The position numbers and the translations under genes are program-made. From positions 1 to 64,000 of the forward strand of contig JAKABW010000001.1 in NCBI GenBank assembly GCA_021796535.1: DNA of 64,000 nt, in the 5' to 3' direction. This stretch comes from Actinomycetes bacterium (lineage in GTDB: Bacteria; Actinomycetota; Acidimicrobiia; Acidimicrobiales; Bog-793). Positions 45,385 through 56,161 of the stretch are shown here, piece by piece. The notes under the pieces are model-generated. The model was not told where the DNA came from. It saw nothing but the letters and a program-made list of their open reading frames with translations, and made no database searches. Positions within the stretch are counted from its first letter, which is position 1. Each line of letters begins with the position of its first letter.

Positions 45385-46293
45385 TTAATTTGTTGTCAGA
45401 TTGAGAAAAGTTTCTTCCAGTCCCGCCAAAGAAATTTCCAAATTCACGGCATCCGTTTCCAGAAGCAAATATCTGGCCACCATGTCGCTGTCGCGGCAGA
45501 CCACCTCAAGTTTATTGTTGGCAAGTTCCGCCGAAACGACCCCTTCCATTTTCAAAAGGACGTCTTTGTCAACGGATGAAACGTGGGCGCGAACCGTTTT
45601 GTCGGACGAAAGCGATTTGACCTCCATGGGCGTTCCGTCCGCGACGATTTCGCCTTTTTTGACCAAAACGATTCTGTCTGCGTAATTGTCGGCTTCTTCC
45701 AAATAGTGGGTGGCAAATAAAATAGTTTTGCCCAAAGCCGCATCTTCTTTGATGGAAAGCCAGAATTCCCTGCGCCCTTCCACATCCATACCCTGTGTGG
45801 GCTCATCCAGAATAAGCAATTCCGGATCGGGAAGAAGCGCCATGGCAAATCTCAGCCTTTGTTGTTCCCCTCCCGAACACGACTTGACCGACGAATTGGC
45901 CAGACGGGCTATCCCGGCTCTTTCCATGACGGCATCCACGGAACTTTTCTTGCCGTAAACGGCGGCCATAAACTGAAGCGTTTCCGATACGGTATAGTCA
46001 CCCAACAAACCGCCGGTTTGCATTACGGCCGCCGCCAATCCGAGCGATACGGCGCGGCGCGGCGTCATGGAAAATACACTGGCGCTTCCCCGACTCGGTT
46101 CGCTGAGACCCAAAATTATGTCGATAGTCGTGGTTTTGCCGGCGCCGTTTGGTCCCAAAAACGCCACCACTTCACCTTTGGACACACTCAGGTCAAGTCC
46201 GTTGACCGCTTTTACTTTTCCGTAGTGCTTGTGCACCCCGCAGAGTTCTATGGCCGCTGATTCTTTTCGCAAAACGGCTTGTCGGTCTGCCAT
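45385..46293 (-). CDS. ABC exporter ATP-binding protein
   Basis: This 302-residue nucleotide-binding subunit has Walker A FLGPNGAGKTTTID, signature CSGGEQQRLRFAMALL, Walker B PELLILDEPTQGMD and the H-loop ATHYLEEAD. A C-terminal regulatory extension (about 85 residues) follows, as in multidrug or antibiotic exporters. It pairs with the downstream ABC-2 permease. Confidence 0.93.
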   Translation of the reverse strand: MADRQAVLRKESAAIELCGVHKHYGKVKAVNGLDLSVSKGEVVAFLGPNGAGKTTTIDIILGLSEPSRGSASVFSMTPRRAVSLGLAAAVMQTGGLLGDYTVSETLQFMAAVYGKKSSVDAVMERAGIARLANSSVKSCSGGEQQRLRFAMALLPDPELLILDEPTQGMDVEGRREFWLSIKEDAALGKTILFATHYLEEADNYADRIVLVKKGEIVADGTPMEVKSLSSDKTVRAHVSSVDKDVLLKMEGVVSAELANNKLEVVCRDSDMVARYLLLETDAVNLEISLAGLEETFLNLTTN

Positions 46294-46411
46294 CGATACT
46301 CCCGATACTCATCGTCTTTTAAGCGCCAATCGATACGGAGTCATTCTAATTTAGTTCTTTTGAAAGGTCAAACAAAACCCATCGGAGCCTGCCAAAAAAC
46401 GGCTCGGATGT

Positions 46412-47816
<1,405 letters not shown>

Positions 47817-50336
47817 ATGAAGATGGCGCAGTGGTCAGGTAACGGTTCAAGACCAAACAGTCAGCCACAAGAGGAACCGAATATAGACCTGCTGCCTTGG
47901 GTGGGTGCCTATAACCTCAAAGATGCCGTTGCCGGTCACAGCGATCAGGCCAAGCCGACCGCCAAGAACAACGACGAAGAACCGGCCTTGGAAAGCGAAG
48001 AGGGCTACCATACACAATCCGGTTATTCCGCCGAAGAGAACACCCTGGCCGCAGAGGGATCGGCCCAGCCGGCGGAACAAAGCGTCAATATCGACACCAA
48101 AGAACCGGACGATCGCGATCCGAAAGACCCGGGAACAGAATTGTCGTTTCTGGACCCTCAGGAATCTCCCGAAACAGAAATTGCAAAAGAGCAGATGGCA
48201 GTCGGCGTCGAAACCGCGGAAGACACGACAACCGGGGAATCGGCGGGAGACGAAGAGGACGCCAAAATTGCCACGCAGGCCGCTGATTTTGAATCTGAGC
48301 GCACACACTTGGCAAATCTTGTCCAGCAATCCGATATCGTCATCGAAAACATCCGTCCGAGTTTGGACGGCGGCAGATTCATGCCGAAATTTACCGTGGG
48401 TGAAAAAGTCAAAATAACCGCCGACATATTCAGCTATGGCACACACCGGATAAGAGCCAACATACGCTGGCGTTACGCGCATACCGTTTACTGGGAAGAA
48501 GCTCCCATGACCTCGGACGGGAACGATCTTTTCAGCAGTGAAATAACCCTTGAAGCACCGGGCAGATACGAAGTCATCATACAGGCCAACATCGACGAGC
48601 TTTCCGGATGGATTTCCGGCGCGAAAGCCAAAGCGGAAGCCGGTATCTTTGACAAAAACGACGTCATCATCGGAGAACAGCTGATAAAACGCGATCTTAT
48701 CGGGTGGCTGGAAAAAGAAACGGAAAGACAGCTTCTGACAATAAGCGACGACCGTCTGCCGGAAGTGCAGCACGACATGGAAGAACTGAAGTCCGTCAAC
48801 AGGACCCTCCGCAGAGCGGGAGACCTTCCCACCATGCTGTCCGTATTGAATGCCCTTGACAAAGACAGAGACGTCTTGGACAGCAGGCCCATAGCCTATT
48901 CGTCGGCCAAAACGTTGCAGGCGGCAAAGATAACTCTTTACGCACAGAGGCAGCTGTGCGCATTCTCATCGTGGTACGAATGCTTTCCGCGCTCCGCCAG
49001 CGAAGAGCCGGGGCGGAGCGGCACGATCAAGGACCTGACAAAAAGGCTCGGCTATATTGCCGATATGGGATTTGACGTTTTGTACCTGCCGCCCATACAC
49101 CCCATAGGCGTGACAAACAGAAAAGGTAAGAATAACTCCTTAAAAGCAGAGCCCGATGACGTCGGCAGCCCCTGGGCAATCGGATCCGCCGACGGCGGTC
49201 ACGAAGCGATAGCCAAGGAACTGGGCACTCTCCAAGACTTTCACGAACTTGTCAAAGCCGCCGGCAGAATGAACATGGAAATCGCCATGGATATGGCTTT
49301 CCAATGCTCCCCCGACCACCCTTGGGTCAAAGAACATCCCGAGTGGTTCAGCAAACGGCCCGACGGCACGATCGTATGCGCGGAAAACCCGCCCAAGCGC
49401 TACGAAGACGTATACCCGATCAACTTTGACACGGACGACAAAGAAAATCTTTGGCAGGCAATGTACGACATCGTTACCGCGTGGAGAAACAGAGGTGTGC
49501 GCATATTCAGAGTGGACAACCCGCACACAAAGCCTTTTGACTTTTGGGAATGGCTGATCGCAAAAGTTCACCACGACGACCCGGGTGTCATATTTTTAGC
49601 CGAAGCTTTCACCCGTCCCAAAATTATGCATTATCTGGCGAAATTGGGATTCGATCAGTCTTACACATACTATACGTGGCGCGACACCAAGGACGAGCTG
49701 ATCGGCTACTTCAACGAATTGGCGCACGATCCGAGCAATATTTATTTTCGCCCGAACATCTGGCCCAACACGCCGGATATCTTGGCAAAAAGTTTACAGC
49801 GCGGGGGGCGGCCGGCTTTCCTTGCGCGCCTTGTCATGGCCGGAGGCATATCTTCAAACTACGGTATTTACGGACCGGCATTCGAACTCCTTCACTCCAC
49901 GCCGGTACAGTCTGGAAGCGAAGAATACCGCAACTCCGAAAAGTATGAGGTGAAACACTACAACCTCTCCCAGGAAGATTCGCTTGCTCCCGTAATCAAA
50001 GCTTTGAATAAAGCCCGTAAAACCCACCGTGCCCTGCAGAACATGTCTTCTCTCAAATTCCACAAAACCGAAAACAGCAACATCATCTGCTGGTCCAAGA
50101 CGGATGCCGCAACCGATGACATCGTGATAGGCATAGTCAACATCGACCCCGCGTCGGCACAATCCGGCTTCGTCGAGTTGGACCTTTCGGATATGGCGCT
50201 CCAACCGGACGCGCAGTACAGTGTCCACGACCTGCTGGATGACTGCACATATGAATGGAAAGGGGCCAAGAACTTTGTCATACTGGACCCGTCCGTACGT
50301 TCCGCACACCTTTTCGAAGTGCTTTTGCACAGGTGA
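47817..50336 (+). CDS. glgE: Alpha-1,4-glucan:maltose-1-phosphate maltosyltransferase
   Basis: This GH13_3 enzyme of about 839 residues uses maltose-1-phosphate to extend alpha-1,4-glucan. The GlgE core starts near residue 175 (IRPSLDGGRFMPKFTVGEKV). Catalytic segments are GVRIFRVDNPHTKPFDFW (nucleophile Asp) and IFLAEAFTRPKIM (acid Glu). The first 170 residues are a Glu/Asp/Pro-rich, low-complexity extension not found in most homologues. ATG 47817 or 47823 is preferred over 47703. It is first in a row with the TreS-maltokinase gene, whose product supplies its substrate. Confidence 0.93.
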   Translation: MKMAQWSGNGSRPNSQPQEEPNIDLLPWVGAYNLKDAVAGHSDQAKPTAKNNDEEPALESEEGYHTQSGYSAEENTLAAEGSAQPAEQSVNIDTKEPDDRDPKDPGTELSFLDPQESPETEIAKEQMAVGVETAEDTTTGESAGDEEDAKIATQAADFESERTHLANLVQQSDIVIENIRPSLDGGRFMPKFTVGEKVKITADIFSYGTHRIRANIRWRYAHTVYWEEAPMTSDGNDLFSSEITLEAPGRYEVIIQANIDELSGWISGAKAKAEAGIFDKNDVIIGEQLIKRDLIGWLEKETERQLLTISDDRLPEVQHDMEELKSVNRTLRRAGDLPTMLSVLNALDKDRDVLDSRPIAYSSAKTLQAAKITLYAQRQLCAFSSWYECFPRSASEEPGRSGTIKDLTKRLGYIADMGFDVLYLPPIHPIGVTNRKGKNNSLKAEPDDVGSPWAIGSADGGHEAIAKELGTLQDFHELVKAAGRMNMEIAMDMAFQCSPDHPWVKEHPEWFSKRPDGTIVCAENPPKRYEDVYPINFDTDDKENLWQAMYDIVTAWRNRGVRIFRVDNPHTKPFDFWEWLIAKVHHDDPGVIFLAEAFTRPKIMHYLAKLGFDQSYTYYTWRDTKDELIGYFNELAHDPSNIYFRPNIWPNTPDILAKSLQRGGRPAFLARLVMAGGISSNYGIYGPAFELLHSTPVQSGSEEYRNSEKYEVKHYNLSQEDSLAPVIKALNKARKTHRALQNMSSLKFHKTENSNIICWSKTDAATDDIVIGIVNIDPASAQSGFVELDLSDMALQPDAQYSVHDLLDDCTYEWKGAKNFVILDPSVRSAHLFEVLLHR

Positions 50337-50371
50337 GGTCTGCATGCCGGTATATCCTATATCCTGAATAG

Positions 50372-53300
50372 GTGACGATCAACACTCTCGCAACGCAACA
50401 AAACGGACATCCGGACTGGTACAAAGATGCCATTATCTACGAAATCCACGTCAGAGCTTACTTTGACTCCGACGCGGACGGAAAAGGCGACATACAGGGT
50501 CTGATATCCAAACTCAGCTACATCAAAGACCTGGGCGTTACGGCAATATGGATATTGCCGTTTTACAAATCGCCCTTGAAAGACGACGGCTACGACATAG
50601 CAGAATACACCTCGGTCCACGAAGACTACGGAACCATCGGCGATTTCAAGATTCTGATAGAAAAAGCACACCAGCTCGGCTTAAAAGTCATTACCGAATT
50701 GGTGCTGAATCATACTTCCGATCAGCACCCTTGGTTTCAAAGATCCAGAACGGCGCCGAAAGGAAGCTACTGGCACAACTTTTACGTTTGGAGCGAGAAA
50801 CCGGATAAATTTTTGGAAGCCCGTGTCATTTTCAAAGATTTCGAACGCTCCAACTGGACATTCGATCCCGTCGCCGGACAGTACTACTGGCACAGATTTT
50901 ACTCACACCAGCCCGATCTGAATTTTGATCATCCGCCGGTCAGAAGAAGAATAATGCGCATAGTCGACTTCTGGCTCAACCTCGGCGTCGACGGACTGCG
51001 CTTGGACGCCGTCCCCTACCTTTACGCACGGGAGGGAACGAACTGCGAAAACTTGCCGGAAACGCACCTTTTCCTGAAAGAATTGCGCACTCATATCGAT
51101 GCCAGATTCGAAAACAGGATGCTGCTGGCCGAAGCTAACCAGTGGCCGGAGGACGCTCGGGATTACTTCGGACAAGACGACGAATGTCACATGGCTTTTC
51201 ACTTTCCTCTGATGCCCAGGCTGTTTATGGCGCTGCAGATGGAAGACCGCTTTCCGGTGGTGGACATTTTACAGCAAACTCCCAGTATCCCCAAAAATTG
51301 TCAGTGGGCGTTGTTTCTGCGGAATCACGACGAACTCACCCTGGAAATGGTCACCGACGAAGAACGCGACTACATGTATAGGACGTTTGCCAAAGACGAA
51401 CGCTCCCGAATCAACCTTGGCATCAGGAGACGCCTGGCACCTCTCTTGGGATACCACAGACAAAAAATAGAGCTCATGAATGCCCTTCTGTTGTCGCTGC
51501 CGGGAACCCCGGTGCTTTATTACGGAGACGAAATCGGCATGGGCGACAACATTTTTTTGGGCGACAGAAACGGCGTCCGCACCCCCATGCAGTGGAACGG
51601 AGACAGAAACGCCGGTTTTTCCCGGGCCAATCCCCAGAGCCTTTACTCGCCGGTTGTGATAGACCCGGAATGTCATTACGAGTCCGTCAACGCCGAAGCC
51701 CAGCTGTACAACTCGGACTCTCTGCTGCGCTTCATAAGACAGCTTTTGACGCTGAGAAAACGCTATCCCATTTTCGGACGGGGCTCACTCAGCATAGTCC
51801 ATTCCGACAACCCGAGCGTTCTTGCTTTCTTGAGACACGGGAGTGAACAGATTCCGCGTGACAAAGAATCGGACACGGGAAAAGGCCCCGGGCCCGCTTC
51901 CGGCGAAGCGGCTCTCTGCCGAGAAGAACCGGTTTTGGTGATCGCCAACTTGTCAAGATATGCCCAGTCCGTTGAGCTGGACCTCGATGAATGGAGCGGA
52001 TATCTCCCGGAAGAGGTATTCGGCAAAACACCTTTCCCACAGATAACCGACGGCGGATATAACATAACCATCGGACCTTACAGCTTTTACTGGCTCCAGT
52101 TGGAAAACGGCGACGACTCTTCCTCGGGAAATATTCAATACTACGAAATTGATTTTCCCCGCCGATGGGAAGAGTTTTTTGAACCGCCTTTCGTGACAAG
52201 CATGGAAGCCATGCTCCCCAATTTATTGGTATCAAAAAAATGGTTTCCGAGCAAAGACAGACATATCAACCAGGTCAGCGTAGTCGATCATTTTCCCCTT
52301 GACGCGGCAATTAAAAACATCACGATGGTCGTCGTGGACGTCGATTATTATCTCGGCGAACAGGAGAGGTTTATGCTTGCCTTTTGCCGGATTGCCGACG
52401 AAGAAGCGGATTTATTTGAAAAAAACAATCAAAACGGCATATACTTTGTCACAAAAAGCGCCGACGGCAAAAAAGAAGCCGTGGTGGATGCCTATTATCT
52501 GAACAATTTCGGCAATATTTTGCTTAAGCATTGCCTGCTCAAACGCCGTGGGAACGGCTTGACCAGCACCCTCAAATGCAATTTATCCAACCCCGAAGAT
52601 ATCGCATATCTGCCGACGGGAAAAGCCGATGCCGCCCAAAGCAAAGTCATATCGACCGAACAGACCAATACGTCAATTGTGCTGGGCGGACAGGAGAGCG
52701 AAAGGATTGTCCTGAAACTCTACAGGAAAGCCGAAGCCGGTCTGAACCCGGAACTTGAAATCGGAACCCATCTCGCCAACCTGGAAAACGGCCTCAAGAA
52801 AAAAACCCCCGAAAAAAACGGGACCGCCAAAAAAACCGGCATCGTTCGCCTTCCGGATACGGCAGGCACCGAGGAAGCCGACGGCTCCGTCGGCGATGCG
52901 GCCACAAAAAATTACCTGCCCGTTGCCGAGCTAAAAGGCTGGTTCTCGATAGTGCGCAAATCGGAACAGCCGTTTCTTCTTGCCACCATGCACAGATATA
53001 TCCCCAACGAAGGAGATGCCTGGTCCAACACCATGAGGGCAATGGGAGTTTACCTTGAGAGAGTTTTGCCTTCGATCAGGGATTTACTGGAACTTTCCCC
53101 TCCGGCCGGGGGTTTGGTGCGAGCGGCTCTCGGCGGAGAAGTGCCGGATAAAGTCAACGAGGTTTACGGAAATACTTTGCCGCTTGCCCGTCTGCTCGGA
53201 ACAAGATGCGCCGACCTGCATCTGGCGCTCGCCGCGGAACAAAAAGATGAGAACTTTGCCCCGGAGGCGGTAACGCAGCACAGCCAGCGTGCGCTTTACC

Positions 53301-53944
53301 AATCCATGCGCACCAACGCCCTGAGAACCGTCAGCCAGCTGAGACGCCGAATCAACAACGTCGACAAAGACGCCAAACCTCTCGCAAAAAATATCGTGTC
53401 ATGGGAAGAAGACATTTTGGCCCAATTGGCAAAAGTGACTTCCGTGCGTTCCGGATCCAGATTGAGAGTACACGGGGATCTTCATTTGGGGCAGGTGCTC
53501 TTTACCGGCAACGACTACGTTTTTATAGATTTTGAAGGCGAACCGGCCAGATCCCTCACGGAAAGGCGGCTGAAGCGCTCGCTTTTGTTTGACGTTGCCG
53601 GAATGATAAGGTCTTACCATTACGCGGGCCACGCAAGCGTATATCTGCTGCGGGACAGAGGTCTCTTTGACGAGAGCATCGGTTTGGAACAATATTCGCA
53701 CGCGGCGGACTTCTTCGCTTACTGGAACAGTGTTTCCTTCCTCTCCGGATATTTGACCGCCATGTCGGACTCCGGATATCTGCCCAAAACAAAAGCCGAG
53801 ACCGACAATTTGTTGTCCGCTCACTTGGTGGATAAAGCTCTTTACGAAATCCGCTACGAACTTGCCCACCGCCCGGCATGGCTCAGGATTGCGCTGATGG
53901 GACTCATTTCATCCATGGCAATGGGCCTGGAAACCGAAGACTAA
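50372..53944 (+). CDS. treS: Trehalose synthase fused to maltokinase (TreS-Pep2)
   Basis: This 1190-residue fusion has two enzymes. The N-terminal 600 residues are trehalose synthase (GH13_16), shown by WYKDAIIYEIHVRAYFDSDA, GVDGLRLDAVPYL (nucleophile) and LLAEANQWPEDARDYFG (acid/base). It interconverts trehalose and maltose. From about residue 620 a maltokinase follows, ending with the kinase-like LRVHGDLHLGQVLFTGND and FIDFEGEP, which makes maltose-1-phosphate for GlgE. Fusions of this type are known in actinobacteria. The start is GTG 50372, 35 nt after glgE. Confidence 0.95.
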   Translation: MTINTLATQQNGHPDWYKDAIIYEIHVRAYFDSDADGKGDIQGLISKLSYIKDLGVTAIWILPFYKSPLKDDGYDIAEYTSVHEDYGTIGDFKILIEKAHQLGLKVITELVLNHTSDQHPWFQRSRTAPKGSYWHNFYVWSEKPDKFLEARVIFKDFERSNWTFDPVAGQYYWHRFYSHQPDLNFDHPPVRRRIMRIVDFWLNLGVDGLRLDAVPYLYAREGTNCENLPETHLFLKELRTHIDARFENRMLLAEANQWPEDARDYFGQDDECHMAFHFPLMPRLFMALQMEDRFPVVDILQQTPSIPKNCQWALFLRNHDELTLEMVTDEERDYMYRTFAKDERSRINLGIRRRLAPLLGYHRQKIELMNALLLSLPGTPVLYYGDEIGMGDNIFLGDRNGVRTPMQWNGDRNAGFSRANPQSLYSPVVIDPECHYESVNAEAQLYNSDSLLRFIRQLLTLRKRYPIFGRGSLSIVHSDNPSVLAFLRHGSEQIPRDKESDTGKGPGPASGEAALCREEPVLVIANLSRYAQSVELDLDEWSGYLPEEVFGKTPFPQITDGGYNITIGPYSFYWLQLENGDDSSSGNIQYYEIDFPRRWEEFFEPPFVTSMEAMLPNLLVSKKWFPSKDRHINQVSVVDHFPLDAAIKNITMVVVDVDYYLGEQERFMLAFCRIADEEADLFEKNNQNGIYFVTKSADGKKEAVVDAYYLNNFGNILLKHCLLKRRGNGLTSTLKCNLSNPEDIAYLPTGKADAAQSKVISTEQTNTSIVLGGQESERIVLKLYRKAEAGLNPELEIGTHLANLENGLKKKTPEKNGTAKKTGIVRLPDTAGTEEADGSVGDAATKNYLPVAELKGWFSIVRKSEQPFLLATMHRYIPNEGDAWSNTMRAMGVYLERVLPSIRDLLELSPPAGGLVRAALGGEVPDKVNEVYGNTLPLARLLGTRCADLHLALAAEQKDENFAPEAVTQHSQRALYQSMRTNALRTVSQLRRRINNVDKDAKPLAKNIVSWEEDILAQLAKVTSVRSGSRLRVHGDLHLGQVLFTGNDYVFIDFEGEPARSLTERRLKRSLLFDVAGMIRSYHYAGHASVYLLRDRGLFDESIGLEQYSHAADFFAYWNSVSFLSGYLTAMSDSGYLPKTKAETDNLLSAHLVDKALYEIRYELAHRPAWLRIALMGLISSMAMGLETED

Positions 53945-54007
53945 AACACTTCTTGTCCGCCGTAAAGAAGAAGCCGTTTATATTTTGGTATATCATCCAT
54001 ACATACT

Positions 54008-56161
54008 ATGGGAATAGATGACAGCATTATCCGTAAACTTTCCGATCTCGCGGGCGTACAGACGGGTTACATAGACCAGCAGGGCAACTACAGACTTGTG
54101 GAAAGCCCTACGCTGACTGCGGTTTTGGAAGCCCTCTTGGACAGGCCTTTAAAAACGTCCGAAGACTTTCTGACGGCAATAGCCGAGTTCTCAAAAAATC
54201 CGGTTATTCCGGATGTTTTGGTGGCCTGGAACGGCTCTTTGGAAATTCCTTTGGATAAAAATCACAGTTCCTACGAAGAATTGGTGACACACATCAGGGC
54301 AGGCAAACTGCAAATTGTCTTGGAGAATGCAGATCTTTTCTCCGGAGAAATGGACATCCGGGAATCAGACACACAAAGTGTCATAAACTTCCCGCAGCCG
54401 TTTCCTTTGGGTTACCACACCGTGCTTGACGAAGATTTGGGAATAGATTCCCTTATCGTCTCGGCCCCGATGACGTGTCCGCCCCCTCCGCAAAAAGGTT
54501 ACGGGTTTGCGCTGTTTGCCCCGACTTATGCCATAGTGGACAAACGCCGCCTGTCGGAAGGCGACTTAAGTAGCCTGCAGCGATTCGGAGAGCTGGCGGC
54601 GGCACACGGCGCCGGACTCATAGCCACTCTCCCCATGTTTGCCGAAGCGTCGTCAAAAGACGGGGCTTCACAAGGTCAGTCCCCCTACTCGCCGCTGTCG
54701 CGCTCTTTCTTCCACGAAGGATACCTCGATACGGCCAAATTTACCGGCGACGGGAAAGCCCCCGGAGCACCGGCAACGGCTCCCGATACGAAAACCCGGG
54801 CATCTGCAGATCTGGCCGGGAAATCGGACCTTATCCATCCCCTGTTGCTGAAAAGCGTTCAAAAACTTCTCAATACTTCGGACAAGCATCTATCGGAACA
54901 AAGAGATGCTTTTACAGACTTTTGCCGGGAGAAACAAGATCTTGATCTCTACGCAAGATTCAGAGCCGCAATGCGTTTGTACGGTCCGGAAATTGACAAG
55001 TGGCCGCATGAGATGCAAAACGGCTTACCGGACGATAAATTGCTGGATCAGGATTTAATTTTACTCCACAAATACGCGCAGTTCGTTATGCACCGGCAGC
55101 TTATGGAAGTAAAGAATTCCCTGAACGACAACGGCTGCGGATTGCTGTTTGACCTTCCCATAGGGTGCAGCAAAGACAGCTTTGACGTCTGGGCGTATAA
55201 AAATCACTTTTCGCCCAACGCCATGCTCGGGGCACCTCCCGACGATTTTTTTCAAGGAGGACAGAACTGGGGACTTCCTCCGATGTTTCCGGACTACGAC
55301 AGGAAACATAAGTATGTTTTCTTTAGAAACATGCTCCGCACTTCCCTTCTTTATGCCGACGTCCTCAGAATAGACCATATCTTGGGATTTTCCAGACTCT
55401 GGTGGATCCCAAACGGTCATCCGGCAACCGAAGGGGCATACGTTACATACCGCAGTGACGAACTCTTGGCCGTTGCCTGCCTGCAGGCCCATAAAAGCGG
55501 GACTCATCTGCTTGGAGAAGACTTGGGCACCGTTGAAACAGAGTTCAGACAAAAGATGAATTTGCACGGAATATCTCATATGCGGGTAAGTATCTTTGAA
55601 TTCAAAGACCGCTTCGGCTCAGAAGGAAACAACAACAGCAATACATGTCCGAGCTTATGCAATGAATTTTTGTATCTCGACACACACGACACCGCCACAT
55701 TTGCCGGCTGGCTGGCCGCTGAGGATATCTTTGTGAGGTCAAGACTTTGCGGAACCGAACCGTTCCTGGAAACCCATCTGCTCTCCGAAAGACAGATGCT
55801 CGTGGAAAAAATTAAATCTTCCTTGCTGCAAGAAAACCGTTTTCCGCACTTGGACCGCTACTTGGAACTGTCCGAAAATAGCCCGGAGGACAGGAGCCTG
55901 TTTCCCGCTGTCCTGGCTGACGGTGCTTTATCCAAAGCCGCTTATCTGGTAATATCGCTTGAAGATCTGATTGGGGAAACAAAACCCCAAAATATACCGG
56001 GCACGGGAAGATCCGACGGCAATTTCTGTCGTTTGATATCAAAACAAGTTGAAGATATCTTAGGAGACAAAAACACAGAGGTACTGTTGGCAATAGTCAG
56101 AGAAGGACGTAGTCTGGTGACATCGCAAGATAAATATTACAACCACAAGGGAATAGCATGA
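54008..56161 (+). CDS. malQ: 4-alpha-glucanotransferase (amylomaltase)
   Basis: This 717-residue GH77 enzyme moves glucan segments between chains and trims linear maltodextrins. Core blocks are LLFDLPIGCSKDSFDVWAY, LRIDHILGFSRLWWIPNG with the nucleophile Asp, and HLLGEDLGTVETEF with the acid/base Glu. THDTATFAGWL is the late conserved loop. An N-terminal extension of roughly 160 residues matches bacterial MalQ. It follows the TreS-maltokinase gene by 63 nt and overlaps glgB by ATGA. Confidence 0.93.
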   Translation: MGIDDSIIRKLSDLAGVQTGYIDQQGNYRLVESPTLTAVLEALLDRPLKTSEDFLTAIAEFSKNPVIPDVLVAWNGSLEIPLDKNHSSYEELVTHIRAGKLQIVLENADLFSGEMDIRESDTQSVINFPQPFPLGYHTVLDEDLGIDSLIVSAPMTCPPPPQKGYGFALFAPTYAIVDKRRLSEGDLSSLQRFGELAAAHGAGLIATLPMFAEASSKDGASQGQSPYSPLSRSFFHEGYLDTAKFTGDGKAPGAPATAPDTKTRASADLAGKSDLIHPLLLKSVQKLLNTSDKHLSEQRDAFTDFCREKQDLDLYARFRAAMRLYGPEIDKWPHEMQNGLPDDKLLDQDLILLHKYAQFVMHRQLMEVKNSLNDNGCGLLFDLPIGCSKDSFDVWAYKNHFSPNAMLGAPPDDFFQGGQNWGLPPMFPDYDRKHKYVFFRNMLRTSLLYADVLRIDHILGFSRLWWIPNGHPATEGAYVTYRSDELLAVACLQAHKSGTHLLGEDLGTVETEFRQKMNLHGISHMRVSIFEFKDRFGSEGNNNSNTCPSLCNEFLYLDTHDTATFAGWLAAEDIFVRSRLCGTEPFLETHLLSERQMLVEKIKSSLLQENRFPHLDRYLELSENSPEDRSLFPAVLADGALSKAAYLVISLEDLIGETKPQNIPGTGRSDGNFCRLISKQVEDILGDKNTEVLLAIVREGRSLVTSQDKYYNHKGIA